Below are positions 23,695 through 31,899 of a stretch of 64,000 bases of DNA, one piece after another; position 1 is the first letter of the stretch; each line of letters starts with the position of its first letter. Under the pieces are notes generated by a model that saw only the letters and a list, made by a program, of their open reading frames with translations, was not told the origin of the DNA and did no database searches. The position numbers and the translations under genes were made by a program. This DNA is from a virus: positions 62,001 through 126,000 of the IMG/VR virus record IMGVR_UViG_3300027987_000212. One strand, written 5' to 3'.

Positions 23695-24575
23695 GCAACC
23701 ACCAGCGCAAACGTGGGCAAACCGGGCTCAGGTATACGAATGATAGTGGTATCCTTGCGCGTAGCCACCAAGTACGTACTACCTGCTACAAGACCAGAGA
23801 TAGTAAGCTGCTCCGCCCCAATAGCTACTGAGGCAATACTCGTATCGGCAACCGTCCAGTTGACGTCGTCACTTGCGGTACCCATCAAGGGTACTCCCGA
23901 AGAAGCCAGAACGGTGGGCGTCACTACCAGCTGCCCCCCGACCGGCACACTGAGTGGGGCGCCAACGTCCAACTGTACGTCGCTCACCACAGGAAACAGC
24001 AAGTCCGGCAAGTTCGCACTGGCTAGGTCTGGAACACGGACGCAACGCGTAGGCGTGGCCTCCATCGATTCAACATTCGCGTTGTAGATGCCTCCACGAA
24101 TCAGGTCGAGTTCCACCCACCCGTTCTCATCCGTGCGCACACGAATACCGCCAGAGACTACGCCAGCCCCCTCTAAGAGAATGGGGTCGAACTCCGCAGA
24201 GAAGCTGAGGTCCAGGTACTTCTTCGGGCCGCCGTTCAACTCGCGGAAGTACCCCGAGCAGCGGCATAGCCGCGCGTCAGTTGCCGCAGGCTGCCCCATT
24301 ACCTCGCCCACAAAGTCAAACGTATATGGCGGAGAGTTGAGTGCCTGTGCTGCAATCGTCATCAACTGCGGCTGCACGAACCGCGTGCCGAATCGGTAGA
24401 ACCGTACCGTGAATGACCCGACAGGCAACAACAGCGCAGCACGCCCCGTTGTGTCCGTGGTACCCTCTGTGTACTGCACCGTACCTGCGGCGTCGTAAAC
24501 ACGAACTAGGACCCCGCTCAATGGGAGGTCCAGCGGGTTTGAGCGCACGTAAACGTCGACTGCCTCCCAGGCCAT
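23691..24575 (-). CDS. Beta-rich structural protein with Ig-like (BIG2) domain (294 aa)
   Basis: The N-terminal ~80 residues look like a transthyretin/CNA-B type sandwich (VDVYVRSNPLDLPLSGVLVR, GRAALLLPVGSFTVRFYRFG). The C-terminal ~90 match the BIG2 Ig-like fold (PTVLASSGVPL, VNWTVADTSIASVAIG, LVAGSTYLVAT). Such domains occur in tail and appendage proteins and often bind carbohydrate or stabilise the virion surface. It is coupled to the 344-residue gene and probably shares its late promoter. Confidence 0.6.
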   Translation of the reverse strand: MAWEAVDVYVRSNPLDLPLSGVLVRVYDAAGTVQYTEGTTDTTGRAALLLPVGSFTVRFYRFGTRFVQPQLMTIAAQALNSPPYTFDFVGEVMGQPAATDARLCRCSGYFRELNGGPKKYLDLSFSAEFDPILLEGAGVVSGGIRVRTDENGWVELDLIRGGIYNANVESMEATPTRCVRVPDLASANLPDLLFPVVSDVQLDVGAPLSVPVGGQLVVTPTVLASSGVPLMGTASDDVNWTVADTSIASVAIGAEQLTISGLVAGSTYLVATRKDTTIIRIPEPGLPTFALVVA

Positions 24576-24631
24576 GCTGCCAGAAGGGTGCTAGAACCAG
24601 CGCCCGTTGTCTAGCTCATTGTGGGCGTGCA

Positions 24632-25666
24632 TCAGAGGCTACGGCGTTCTGCCACCACCAAGTCTGGCACCACCGCTTTGAACACGTCAGGTGTAGTACC
24701 TTGCGCGGCACTCAGAATATCGAAGCTCGTCACAGCCGCATCCGTCGGCGTGGTGAACTCCCGGTACAGCGCAGTGCCCGGTATGGAAAGAGAAAAACGC
24801 TGCCCACGCAGAAGGGTGAACGTGGCGAGGCCCGCCGCATCGGTAGCTCGAACGACGGCACCGCCGGAGACCGCGTAGCCATCGACCACCACGCCCGTGA
24901 ACGCCGCATGCACCTGCACCTTTCGTCCCACAACGGGTCGACCCTCCGGGGTCACCAGGCGCACTGTTCCATACACCAAGTTCTCCGCCGCGACGGCCGA
25001 AGCCTGGCTGCCGGGAACCACGGCGGAGTAGCCGCTGTAGAGCCCGCTGGCTGCGTTGAGGAAGCGTGTCCTGTAGAAGTAGCCCAGCGACCCGCGCGGG
25101 TCGCGAAACACATACACGCCCTGTCCTGGAACCAGTTGCGGGCGTGCCTCCTCCCCGTAGTCCCGACTATTCGGCGCCTGAACGGGTAGCGCAAGGACTG
25201 GGGCCGCGTCGCCGCCAAGCACCTCGAGCGACGCGGCCAACCCGACGGCCGATGTCTCTACGACAAAAAGGCCTGCGGCGTCCACGTACGCAAGAATCTT
25301 GCCCAATCCCTGCGCCGTCACCTGCGCCGCCGCCTCCGCAAACGTCAGGGGGTCTGCACCAGTGAACGTGACCGTCAGCTCGTCCGTCCCCACAGCAAAC
25401 TCCAGGCTCTTACTCGAAAGGGCTGCGCTAGCCCCCGTGACCGGCGCACTCGGTTGGTCACCTCCGTACTTGGGTAGCCTCGCAGGGCGCGCGGTAACCG
25501 CGGTAAGTTCTTCGTAAGGACCCACCGCTTCGAGCTCAGCTCGAAACACCTGCAAGCGGTCGTACTTGCCTGCCCACTCTTGGTCATCCACCAGGATTTG
25601 CAGAGAGAGGTCTCGTTCATCTGAAACGTCGGGGGCTTCCTGCGTAGAAACTAGGATGGTAGTCAC
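24632..25666 (-). CDS. Beta-rich tail/appendage protein (344 aa)
   Basis: The chain alternates sandwich-like modules; the segment LVYGTVRLVTPEGRPVVGRK followed by DAAGLATFTLLRGQRFSLSI is a carboxypeptidase-regulatory-like fold. GTG 25666 has no RBS but lies exactly 6 bases after TAGAAT, like three other tail genes. A 56-base spacer (24576-24631) to the next gene holds no recognisable site. I infer a virion component. Confidence 0.58.
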   Translation of the reverse strand: MTTILVSTQEAPDVSDERDLSLQILVDDQEWAGKYDRLQVFRAELEAVGPYEELTAVTARPARLPKYGGDQPSAPVTGASAALSSKSLEFAVGTDELTVTFTGADPLTFAEAAAQVTAQGLGKILAYVDAAGLFVVETSAVGLAASLEVLGGDAAPVLALPVQAPNSRDYGEEARPQLVPGQGVYVFRDPRGSLGYFYRTRFLNAASGLYSGYSAVVPGSQASAVAAENLVYGTVRLVTPEGRPVVGRKVQVHAAFTGVVVDGYAVSGGAVVRATDAAGLATFTLLRGQRFSLSIPGTALYREFTTPTDAAVTSFDILSAAQGTTPDVFKAVVPDLVVAERRSL

Positions 25667-25672
25667 CCACCC

Positions 25673-25684
25673 ATTCTACCTCGT
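25673..25684 (-). promoter_or_regulatory. Leaderless-type late promoter element
   Basis: AACGAGGTAGAAT is followed by 6 bases and the GTG start. It is a slightly diverged copy of the element before the gp25-like, 1028-residue and tape-measure genes. Confidence 0.55.
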
Positions 25685-25692
25685 TCGTGGCG

Positions 25693-26067
25693 TCAGCCAG
25701 TAGCCGCTGGCGAAGTTGCCGTAGCTATTGGCAAGATGACGCCATCCTCTTCGCGCACCTGCTCCTTGGTGAAGTCGATACCATATCGAGCCGCCAAGTC
25801 ATCACGCAATGCAAGTAACTCCTTTGTAGCTGCCTGCACCGCACCTTCTTGCTCTTGTACCTGCTGCAGCAGCTCCTGCACCCTATGTTGCGCTGCTTGC
25901 AGCTCCAACAATTTATTGATGTGCTTGTAGTGCGCGTTCATCACGCGCAGTAAGTCCACTTCAGAAATTCTTCGTGGAGTAGAGGCTATGGGTACCGCGT
26001 CGGCATGCGCTGCCTCGTAAGACGGCTCTACGGGCCCCACCTCAAGTGCATCGGTTGAAGACATCAT
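25693..26067 (-). CDS. Coiled-coil protein (124 aa)
   Basis: A long helix from about residue 35 to 95 (HINKLLELQAAQHRVQELLQ) is a probable coiled coil. It starts at one of two adjacent ATGs after AGGTGA and overlaps the upstream gene by 4 bases. Function unknown. Confidence 0.55.
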   Translation of the reverse strand: MMSSTDALEVGPVEPSYEAAHADAVPIASTPRRISEVDLLRVMNAHYKHINKLLELQAAQHRVQELLQQVQEQEGAVQAATKELLALRDDLAARYGIDFTKEQVREEDGVILPIATATSPAATG

Positions 26068-26282
26068 TCACCTACCAAAAATTCGTTAATCTTGTCCACT
26101 GTCAGCGCCGAAGCCGACTCCACGGATTCCTGCGCCAATCTTTCTGACCCAGTGCGCCCACGCAGGAGCCTTCTACCAAAGGCTACCTGAGTATTCAACG
26201 CCTTACGCCTAGCTGTGGCCCAATCCCCCACTGCTTGGGCCAACGCATCTAGCCGAGCGTCACGTGCTTCTTTCGAGGCCAT
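26064..26282 (-). CDS. Small helical protein (72 aa)
   Basis: An Ala/Arg-rich helical protein (EARDARLDALAQAVGDWATA). ATG 26282 has no RBS, but TACACT lies exactly 6 bases upstream (26289-26294), so a leaderless start is likely. First gene of a two-gene unit. Confidence 0.5.
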   Translation of the reverse strand: MASKEARDARLDALAQAVGDWATARRKALNTQVAFGRRLLRGRTGSERLAQESVESASALTVDKINEFLVGE

Positions 26283-26288
26283 CGCCTA

Positions 26289-26294
26289 AGTGTA
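26289..26294 (-). promoter_or_regulatory. Possible leaderless -10 box (TACACT)
   Basis: TACACT-N6-ATG on the minus strand, of the TANNNT type. It lacks the GTGG extension of the tail-gene promoters. Confidence 0.4.
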
Positions 26295-26312
26295 CGCGTA
26301 CTCGAGGAGCTG

Positions 26313-26924
26313 TCACCGACTTTGCAGAAACTTCTGCACTTTCTTGTAGCTACGCCGATGCTCCGGACACTGTCCGTACTGCTTCATTGCCGCCTTGTGC
26401 TCCTTGGTCACGTACCCCTTGTGCTGGTCAAACCCATACTGAGGGTACGTCCTCGCCAGCTGTATCATGACGCGGTCTCTCCGCACTTTCGCTAGAACGC
26501 TGGCAGCACTCACAGCCGGTACCAGCGCATCTGCGTCAGTCTGAAATGTGCACTCACGAAAGAGATGCTCCCATCCGGGCGGAGGCAGCCCGTCGATTAC
26601 TACTTGTGTGCCCGGTACCGCGGCTAAACCAAGCTGCTTGACCGCGAACATCAGCTCGTACAGTGCTCGGTGTAACCCTAGCTCATCTACCTCTTCCGCC
26701 GTCTTCTGCGCTGTCACGAGGTACACCGCTGCGGGGCCTATGAATTCTGCGAGTACGTCTTGTCGCTTTTGGTGAGCCTTTGTCTTCTTCGTATCGTGGT
26801 AGCTCTTCGAGTCTTTCACCTTCTCATGGGACCAGCCTGCAGGCATGACCGCTCCCCCGACGACGAGGGGCCCGGCACATGCGCCGAACCCAACCTCGTC
26901 GATACCCATTACAAAAGAAGCCAT
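26313..26924 (-). CDS. rnhB: Ribonuclease HII (203 aa)
   Basis: The RNase HII signature opens the protein: GIDEVGFGACAGPLVV with catalytic Asp9-Glu10. The third acidic motif is VVIDG, followed by the conserved VSAASVLAKVRRDR and the substrate-contact region YGFDQHKGYVTKEH. The enzyme removes ribonucleotides and RNA primers from DNA using Mg2+. Length is normal. ATG 26924 overlaps the preceding stop as TGATG. A phage copy probably helps process lagging-strand primers together with the ligase. Confidence 0.88.
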   Translation of the reverse strand: MASFVMGIDEVGFGACAGPLVVGGAVMPAGWSHEKVKDSKSYHDTKKTKAHQKRQDVLAEFIGPAAVYLVTAQKTAEEVDELGLHRALYELMFAVKQLGLAAVPGTQVVIDGLPPPGWEHLFRECTFQTDADALVPAVSAASVLAKVRRDRVMIQLARTYPQYGFDQHKGYVTKEHKAAMKQYGQCPEHRRSYKKVQKFLQSR

Positions 26925-27601
26925 CACGGTGATGCCTGAGTAGCCACAGTCTCAGGTGTTGGCACACTCCTACGGGTGAATGTACTTTGAATGACCTCTG
27001 CACCCTCTGCCGTCGTAAGCAACACTTGGGCAGAAGTAGCGCTTGGCGCCATCCTGACTTGCAGCACCAAGTCTCTCTGCACCAACATCTGCTTGCTGTC
27101 CACGTCGTCTGCTGGGTGGTGGCGACAAAAAGCTGTTCCGGTGGCGTAAAAATCGCAGCCACCTACCCGTACACCGTCGCCCGTCTTCACACGAAACTTC
27201 AAGTCGTACGGCGCCGGTGCCTTACCAGTACGACTCGTCCCAGATTCCTCTGCGAACAGCACAAATTCGGGTCCCCACTTAGTAGCCTCGCCTACCCACT
27301 CCGTACCGATGAAAGGTCCCCAGTCGTTTGCACAGGTAAATCCTGCACAAACCGACAGAGGAGGAGGAGGAGGAGGAGGGGGAGCTGCAGTCGTCGCTGC
27401 AGCCACCGGGGCAGCAACTACTGGGTAGATTTCCGTAGCTTCTACGGAAGCTTCTGTGAGTACCGCTCCCGTAGCATCCGCGGCCACGTTCGATACCGTG
27501 CTGCGTACTGCGGGTGGTTGGGCCAGTAAGTACCCTACAAGTAGCGCAGCCAAGACTGCAGCTGCCCATGCACCGTGCGTCAATCGTTGTTCTTTGGTCA
27601 T
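26924..27601 (-). CDS. Membrane-anchored protein with polyproline linker (225 aa)
   Basis: One transmembrane segment (WAAAVLAALLVGYLLAQPP) is followed by an Ala/Val/Thr linker, eight consecutive prolines and a ~130-residue domain with four cysteines (CAGFTC, GGCDFYATGTAFC) that may form disulfides. This suggests a periplasmic or surface domain held off the membrane. GGAGG lies 5 bases before ATG 27601. The proline run comes from a GGA-type microsatellite at 27360-27381. Confidence 0.6.
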   Translation of the reverse strand: MTKEQRLTHGAWAAAVLAALLVGYLLAQPPAVRSTVSNVAADATGAVLTEASVEATEIYPVVAAPVAAATTAAPPPPPPPPLSVCAGFTCANDWGPFIGTEWVGEATKWGPEFVLFAEESGTSRTGKAPAPYDLKFRVKTGDGVRVGGCDFYATGTAFCRHHPADDVDSKQMLVQRDLVLQVRMAPSATSAQVLLTTAEGAEVIQSTFTRRSVPTPETVATQASP

Positions 27602-27612
27602 GTTCACCTCCG

Positions 27613-28425
27613 TTAAGCTGCAGCCTGCCCCGCTATGAATAATTCATGTGTACGGGGGAATCGATGTTGAATGATGGTACTGACAGCATTGGCGTACTGC
27701 CGAATCTCCCACTGTGCATTGGGCGCCATGCGTAGCGTAAGGAAGTGCAGCCAGTTGCGAAGATTCGCAGAAGCGCGCATGCGCGAGTAGCGCCCAACCG
27801 TTAGAGCGAGCCTAGCCAACTCCTTAGGCACCCCAAGAGCCAGCCCACGTTGGTACAGCTGCTCCCCTTGCTGGTAATACGTGCTCAACTCGTCGAGCCA
27901 CCGCAAGGCGTCGTCCAAAGGCAACGTCTGACCAGGTCCGAGAAGATTCTGAGCCTGCTTGTTGGTACCCGCATTGAGCATCAGCCGGTCGACAGTTGGC
28001 AGGTAGTTCTCGTTCGGGAGTGGGACGTACCTAGCACTCATCTCGTTGTACGACTGAGTCCGATGTCTGTGCCACTCCCGAAATACCATGATGGGGGCAC
28101 TCACCTCGATTACCAGCCCGGCCATCTCGAAGGGGGTAGAGTGCCGATTGTCGTAGAGGTACTTGAGGAGTCGCTCGTCTCCCGGCTTGTCTGCGTCATG
28201 CTGACAAGCGCGTTGTTCTGATGTCGGGTAGTTCGCGGGGTCGAACCCCCCAGCTTCCCTCTCCACCATGCGCAAGCTGCACTTCGAGCAAGAGGGACCC
28301 CAACCAAGAAAGCCCTTGTTGGTACTCATTCGGGCAGCTTCGATGATGCGCTCATCGGAGCCCCAAGACTCGACAAACTGCAGGTACCCGTGGTCTAGCA
28401 GCTCAATTTTAGCTGGCTTCAACAT
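27613..28425 (-). CDS. thyX: Flavin-dependent thymidylate synthase ThyX (270 aa)
   Basis: The ThyX motif RHRTxSxNExSxRY is present at residues 120-133 (RHRTQSYNEMSARYVPLP). ThyX makes dTMP from dUMP with methylene-tetrahydrofolate, NADPH and FAD. The family's first helix (IIEAARMS) is followed here by a ~50-residue insertion with C46SKC49, C74 and H76 before DERLLKYL; the insertion could hold a metal and is unusual for the enzyme. GGAGG precedes ATG 28425. Confidence 0.9.
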   Translation of the reverse strand: MLKPAKIELLDHGYLQFVESWGSDERIIEAARMSTNKGFLGWGPSCSKCSLRMVEREAGGFDPANYPTSEQRACQHDADKPGDERLLKYLYDNRHSTPFEMAGLVIEVSAPIMVFREWHRHRTQSYNEMSARYVPLPNENYLPTVDRLMLNAGTNKQAQNLLGPGQTLPLDDALRWLDELSTYYQQGEQLYQRGLALGVPKELARLALTVGRYSRMRASANLRNWLHFLTLRMAPNAQWEIRQYANAVSTIIQHRFPRTHELFIAGQAAA

Positions 28426-28435
28426 ACTACCTCCT

Positions 28436-29620
28436 TCACTGCGCCTTCTTAGGCTTCTTCTTCCCTGGAGTCAACAAGTCACCCGCCAAGGTCTGAATCT
28501 CCTTCTTGCGGTCTTGTTCTGGTACTAGCTCCGCCACCTTACCCAGCGCATTGGCTGCCCACCAAGCAGTTGCGGTGGCCCCGCGCTTGTCGTCTTGAAT
28601 CACTGGTGGTAGGTCGATGATGTCGCTCTCGCCGTCCAGCATGGTACGCATCAGCTCTACCTCTTTTTTGGTAAGCGTCTGCAGTAGCCGCTTGGAGAGT
28701 AAGTGCCACGGTAGCTCCAACTCGACTGCTGCCTGGATGCTAGCAATGAGTGAGGCAATGACCTGCGGTGACGCAGCTGCGCGAACCGCGTCGCATACAG
28801 CAGACTGGTATGCAGCTAACTCCTTGTCGTACGTTTCTTCGCTGAGCTCGAGGTCCGACTCCTCAATGAGTGCCCCCAAGTGCACTTGCGCCAAGGTGTC
28901 CTCAAGAATGCCAACGGTGTTCGACCCGATACGCATGAAGATGTTGGACACACGCTGCTTACCTGCCCCGAAGTCACTATTTGCATACGCGACCCCAAAG
29001 GCTACGAACTCCCCATCAACTGGCTCGAACACGTAAGGCAGCATGCACTTGACTACCGTCATCACATCGCTGACGCCAGTCTCGATAATCTGCATGCCGC
29101 ACTCCGTACTTGTCTCCAGGAACGGTCGGAGAAGATTGGCCACACTCAACTTTCTGTTGAACGTACGCGAAAGAAAGCCGCGTAGCTCTCCATACACCGT
29201 ACGGTGGAGCATCTTCGCCTTGTTTCGCTTGCGGTCTAAGTACGTACCGCGATGCAACAGCTCATTGAAGTTGTACGCAACTAAGTCATGCCTCCAACGC
29301 TCCTCAGTCGCTACCTGCTTAGTCACGAACGGCATAGGCAACCCTATCACTGCTGCTATCTGACGAAGCGCATGCGGGTGCACCCCAGTTACTGGGAGCG
29401 CTCCACCCGCATACTCCACCTTCAGTCGAGCGTAGTTCTTCCCCTCTACTACGATTATTGTCATAGCATCGGGAGCTACCAACCTATCTACGATGGGCGT
29501 ACTCAGCACCCGTTCGACTACTAGACGCTTTGCCTCCTCCGTAGCGCTCAAGCGCGTTTGGAGCATTGTAGCGTACTGCCTACTAGCCTTGGAACTCGTC
29601 GTTAACTCGTCGTACATCAT
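28436..29620 (-). CDS. DUF932-like phage protein (394 aa)
   Basis: The region 'LRGFLSRTFNRKLSVANLL' followed by FVAFGVAYANSDFGAGKQRV resembles the core of DUF932 phage/plasmid proteins ('S..Y', 'NS..G'), whose function is unknown but linked to recombination in some reports. The assignment is from memory of the pattern. Start ATG 29620 has TTGGAG 6 bases upstream; the same T-rich stretch forms the tail of the preceding terminator. A Lys-rich C terminus ends the protein. Confidence 0.55.
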   Translation of the reverse strand: MMYDELTTSSKASRQYATMLQTRLSATEEAKRLVVERVLSTPIVDRLVAPDAMTIIVVEGKNYARLKVEYAGGALPVTGVHPHALRQIAAVIGLPMPFVTKQVATEERWRHDLVAYNFNELLHRGTYLDRKRNKAKMLHRTVYGELRGFLSRTFNRKLSVANLLRPFLETSTECGMQIIETGVSDVMTVVKCMLPYVFEPVDGEFVAFGVAYANSDFGAGKQRVSNIFMRIGSNTVGILEDTLAQVHLGALIEESDLELSEETYDKELAAYQSAVCDAVRAAASPQVIASLIASIQAAVELELPWHLLSKRLLQTLTKKEVELMRTMLDGESDIIDLPPVIQDDKRGATATAWWAANALGKVAELVPEQDRKKEIQTLAGDLLTPGKKKPKKAQ

Positions 29621-29628
29621 GCTTCTCC

Positions 29629-29661
29629 AAAAAAGAACGGCCCGCCTTGTGAGCGGGCCGT
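29629..29661 (-). terminator. Terminator after the sigma-like gene
   Basis: A perfect 9-bp stem (ACGGCCCGC / GCGGGCCGT) with a 7-base loop is followed by TCTTTTTT. The RBS of the next gene begins immediately after the T-run, so readthrough or a nearby start would be needed for its expression. Confidence 0.88.
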
Positions 29662-29693
29662 CCAACACCTGAGTACCGACGCCGAGTCTACAC

Positions 29694-30476
29694 TCAGATG
29701 TACCTTTTGTACTTGGCTTCTACACGCTTCTTCAGTCGAGAAACCTGGGAAGGGGACTTCCCCATACGTCGCGCAATCTCGCCTGTGGAGGAAACCACGG
29801 GCTTACCGTTACGTCCGAACATGTAGTCAAACACAGTTCGTTCGTCATCACTGTTCAATTCTGCAGGCAGCAGCGCCACTGTCTCCGCGTGCCGCACACT
29901 CTGCAGCGCAGTAGGGTCAGACTCGAAAGCAGAGGACAGTACGTCTGCTCGCTGCAATCCTTGGACTTCTTGAATGAGCTTGGGCGGCTTACCCAAGTGT
30001 GCTCCCAACTCTGCATGGGTCGGCTCACGACCAAACTGCTGCCGGAGCGTATCTGCCGCAACGTTAATCTGCCCGATTAAGTCCGACTTCCCCTCTGGGA
30101 TGTAGGCCATGTTTTGGTAACGCTTATTGGTTCGCGTCGCCCTGTTGATGTGGGTATTTACCCAAGTACGTAGCGTCGCCGGTTTGCCCCCGGGAGCTAC
30201 GTACGACGGGTCAAATCGCTGGAAAGCCTCGATAGCGTTAGACATCATGTTACCGCGCAGCGCTGCCTCTGACACGTTGGGCGCCTTTAGTCGCCCGATA
30301 GTTTTGTTGAAGTCCGAGTCGAACCGGCCCAACAATGCTCCCAGGTTCTGCTTAGACGGGTCCGCTTTCCACTCCTGCCACGCAGTAAAGTCCTGCCTAT
30401 TGCGCTCTGCCGCAGTCTTCTCCGTCTCGTCTAAGTAATCTTGTAGAGGGTCGTGATTGGTAGTCTCGTTGCTCAT
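29694..30476 (-). CDS. Sigma-factor-like protein (260 aa)
   Basis: Residues ~80-115 resemble sigma region 2 ('AIEAFQRFDPS', 'TLRTWVNTHINRATR'), ~145-172 region 3 (GREPTHAELGAHLGKPPKLI) and 205-258 region 4, with a helix-turn-helix TGEIARRMGKSPSQVSRLKKR. The order and spacing match the sigma70 family. It would direct RNA polymerase to phage promoters. Its own gene is preceded by the GGGGATAAG element and followed by a strong terminator, which allows autoregulation. GGAGG lies 8 bases before ATG 30476. Alternative: a sigma-derived repressor; region 1 is absent. Confidence 0.72.
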   Translation of the reverse strand: MSNETTNHDPLQDYLDETEKTAAERNRQDFTAWQEWKADPSKQNLGALLGRFDSDFNKTIGRLKAPNVSEAALRGNMMSNAIEAFQRFDPSYVAPGGKPATLRTWVNTHINRATRTNKRYQNMAYIPEGKSDLIGQINVAADTLRQQFGREPTHAELGAHLGKPPKLIQEVQGLQRADVLSSAFESDPTALQSVRHAETVALLPAELNSDDERTVFDYMFGRNGKPVVSSTGEIARRMGKSPSQVSRLKKRVEAKYKRYI

Positions 30477-30496
30477 CGCTTCGTACCTCCAAGGGA

Positions 30497-30505
30497 CTTA
30501 TCCCC
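30497..30505 (-). promoter_or_regulatory. GRGATAAS element of the sigma-like gene
   Basis: GGGGATAAG lies 21 bases before the ATG and before a GGAGG RBS; TTG stands 4 bases after it. Confidence 0.6.
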
Positions 30506-30519
30506 GACTAGAGGCAAGA

Positions 30520-30903
30520 CTACTCACGACCCAGCAGTTCACGCACTCGCGTTTGTAGGGTTGGAACCTGGGCAACCTTGGTTGCCCCCGTTAGGTGCAC
30601 AGAGTGCGCCGAGAAGTCTCCGGAGGCAACATGGTCGAATGCTTCCCGCATGAGCGCGTTATCCGCCGCATCAGTTTTGCCGATGTTGGGGAACGCATCC
30701 TCTAGCAATTTTCTGCGCCCATCCTCCACTGCACTGCGCACAGCGTCACCAGACAACCCGACGTCGTCGGCTGAAGTCATGTCACGGACAGGCGCCTCAT
30801 CCTGCCGTAGCGTGTTCACTCCAGCAATACTGGCGTCCTCGTTGGTCTCTACTACGTCAGCACTCTTCAACAACTCATACAGGGCGTCTTCTGCATTTGC
30901 CAT
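30520..30903 (-). CDS. Acidic hypothetical protein (127 aa)
   Basis: The upstream extension to 31140 has no signals. I chose ATG 30903 because TGCTATGCT, an extended -10-like box, ends exactly 6 bases upstream. The protein is acidic and Ala-rich (ALYELLKSADVVETNEDAS). Function unknown. Confidence 0.5.
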   Translation of the reverse strand: MANAEDALYELLKSADVVETNEDASIAGVNTLRQDEAPVRDMTSADDVGLSGDAVRSAVEDGRRKLLEDAFPNIGKTDAADNALMREAFDHVASGDFSAHSVHLTGATKVAQVPTLQTRVRELLGRE

Positions 30904-30909
30904 GCCAGA

Positions 30910-30918
30910 AGCATAGCA
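30910..30918 (-). promoter_or_regulatory. Extended -10-like box (TGCTATGCT), leaderless layout
   Basis: TGCTATGCT-N6-ATG on the minus strand. It lies in the 16-base gap between genes and explains expression without an RBS. Confidence 0.45.
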
Positions 30919-30919
30919 C

Positions 30920-31522
30920 CTAGACCCACCAATCTGGAATGGCACGCGGTTCTTCCCAGCGAGCCTCCCGTACTTCTGCCAAGTAGTACGAGCGAAATGC
31001 CTGCACAGCGTCACTAGCCCGGTACTGCACGGGTAGCGTTCCCTGGCACAACTCCGCGGTGTCGCAGATGAGAGACGTACCGAACGGCTGTGGGTCGTGC
31101 CTAGGAACGTACCCTGAGTGCCCGGCCCGCACGATGGCATCGCCAGCCGGATGGGGCGTCTTGGCGTACGCGAGGTGCTCTACGCCCAACATCCTACCGA
31201 ACTGCACCAACCATGCCCAAGTAGTGGCTGACTGCAGCCCCCACAACACCCAAGGATGCTGCTCCGAGACTAGGGTACACGTCGAAGGTAGCCAGCTTTG
31301 GTTGTGCGGTAAACCCCCAGTTACCCGCGCCACAGTACGCCGTGGTTTGCGAGACCAGCCACCCAAGGCGTTTTCCATATTCGAGACTAGCGTTCTTTGC
31401 CGTATAGATAGCTCAATCCTGCAGACCACTGAAGCAGTCTCGAGTAGCACTGGCTCCAAGTGCTGGTCACAAAGCATTGTAGCAGCCACAACCGCATTGG
31501 AGTGCAATGCGTAGATACTCAC
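30920..31522 (-). CDS. Conserved phage-type hypothetical (200 aa)
   Basis: The layout 'HPWVLWGLQSATTWAWLV' in the middle and 'DAVQAFRSYYLAEVREARW...PDWW' at the end recalls a phage protein family ending in 'A..YR.YY..EK...W.....P.WW', of unknown function. It overlaps the next gene by 4 bases. Confidence 0.5.
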   Translation of the reverse strand: MSIYALHSNAVVAATMLCDQHLEPVLLETASVVCRIELSIRQRTLVSNMENALGGWSRKPRRTVARVTGGLPHNQSWLPSTCTLVSEQHPWVLWGLQSATTWAWLVQFGRMLGVEHLAYAKTPHPAGDAIVRAGHSGYVPRHDPQPFGTSLICDTAELCQGTLPVQYRASDAVQAFRSYYLAEVREARWEEPRAIPDWWV

Positions 31523-31899
31523 GGGTTACGCCCTGTTGCGTACTGGTACCACTGCAAAGCAGACTGCTCTGCAGCCATGAGGCGTGCGTGCAGATTCCGT
31601 ATTTCCTCTTGATGGCGCACGGTTAACTCTACCGTAGTTTGCGTGTGCTGCTGCGCTTGTACTTCCAGTTGACTTCGTAGCTCACCGACCTGCGCCTCCG
31701 TCATGCGCAGAGCTTCCTGCAGCAATCCCGGTCCTGTGTACATAACGTGTCCAGAGGAAAACCTGGTAACAACTGCCCGCCACGCTTCTTTCGAGGGGAC
31801 GGACGCACGAAGAGTCAGAGTCCCACCCGGGTTGCCATTTGTCTCGTAGTATTGTGCATTGGTTAGGTAGAAACGCACCTGCTCGCTTACGTCGTCCAT
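31519..31899 (-). CDS. Hypothetical protein with C-terminal coiled coil (126 aa)
   Basis: The first ~55 residues form a small beta/alpha domain (TLTLRASVPSKEAWRAVVTR). Residues ~60-120 are a heptad-like helix (EAQVGELRSQLEVQAQQHTQ). It overlaps its upstream neighbour by 13 bases. Unknown function. Confidence 0.55.
   Translation of the reverse strand: MDDVSEQVRFYLTNAQYYETNGNPGGTLTLRASVPSKEAWRAVVTRFSSGHVMYTGPGLLQEALRMTEAQVGELRSQLEVQAQQHTQTTVELTVRHQEEIRNLHARLMAAEQSALQWYQYATGRNP

Noticed and set aside
24413-25189. 258-codon plus-strand frame opposite the tail proteins
   Set aside because: High Arg/His shadow text, no start signal; the minus genes show recognisable sandwich folds.
27360-27381. 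GGA-type microsatellite
   Set aside because: It encodes the polyproline linker of the membrane-anchored protein; not a separate repeat element.
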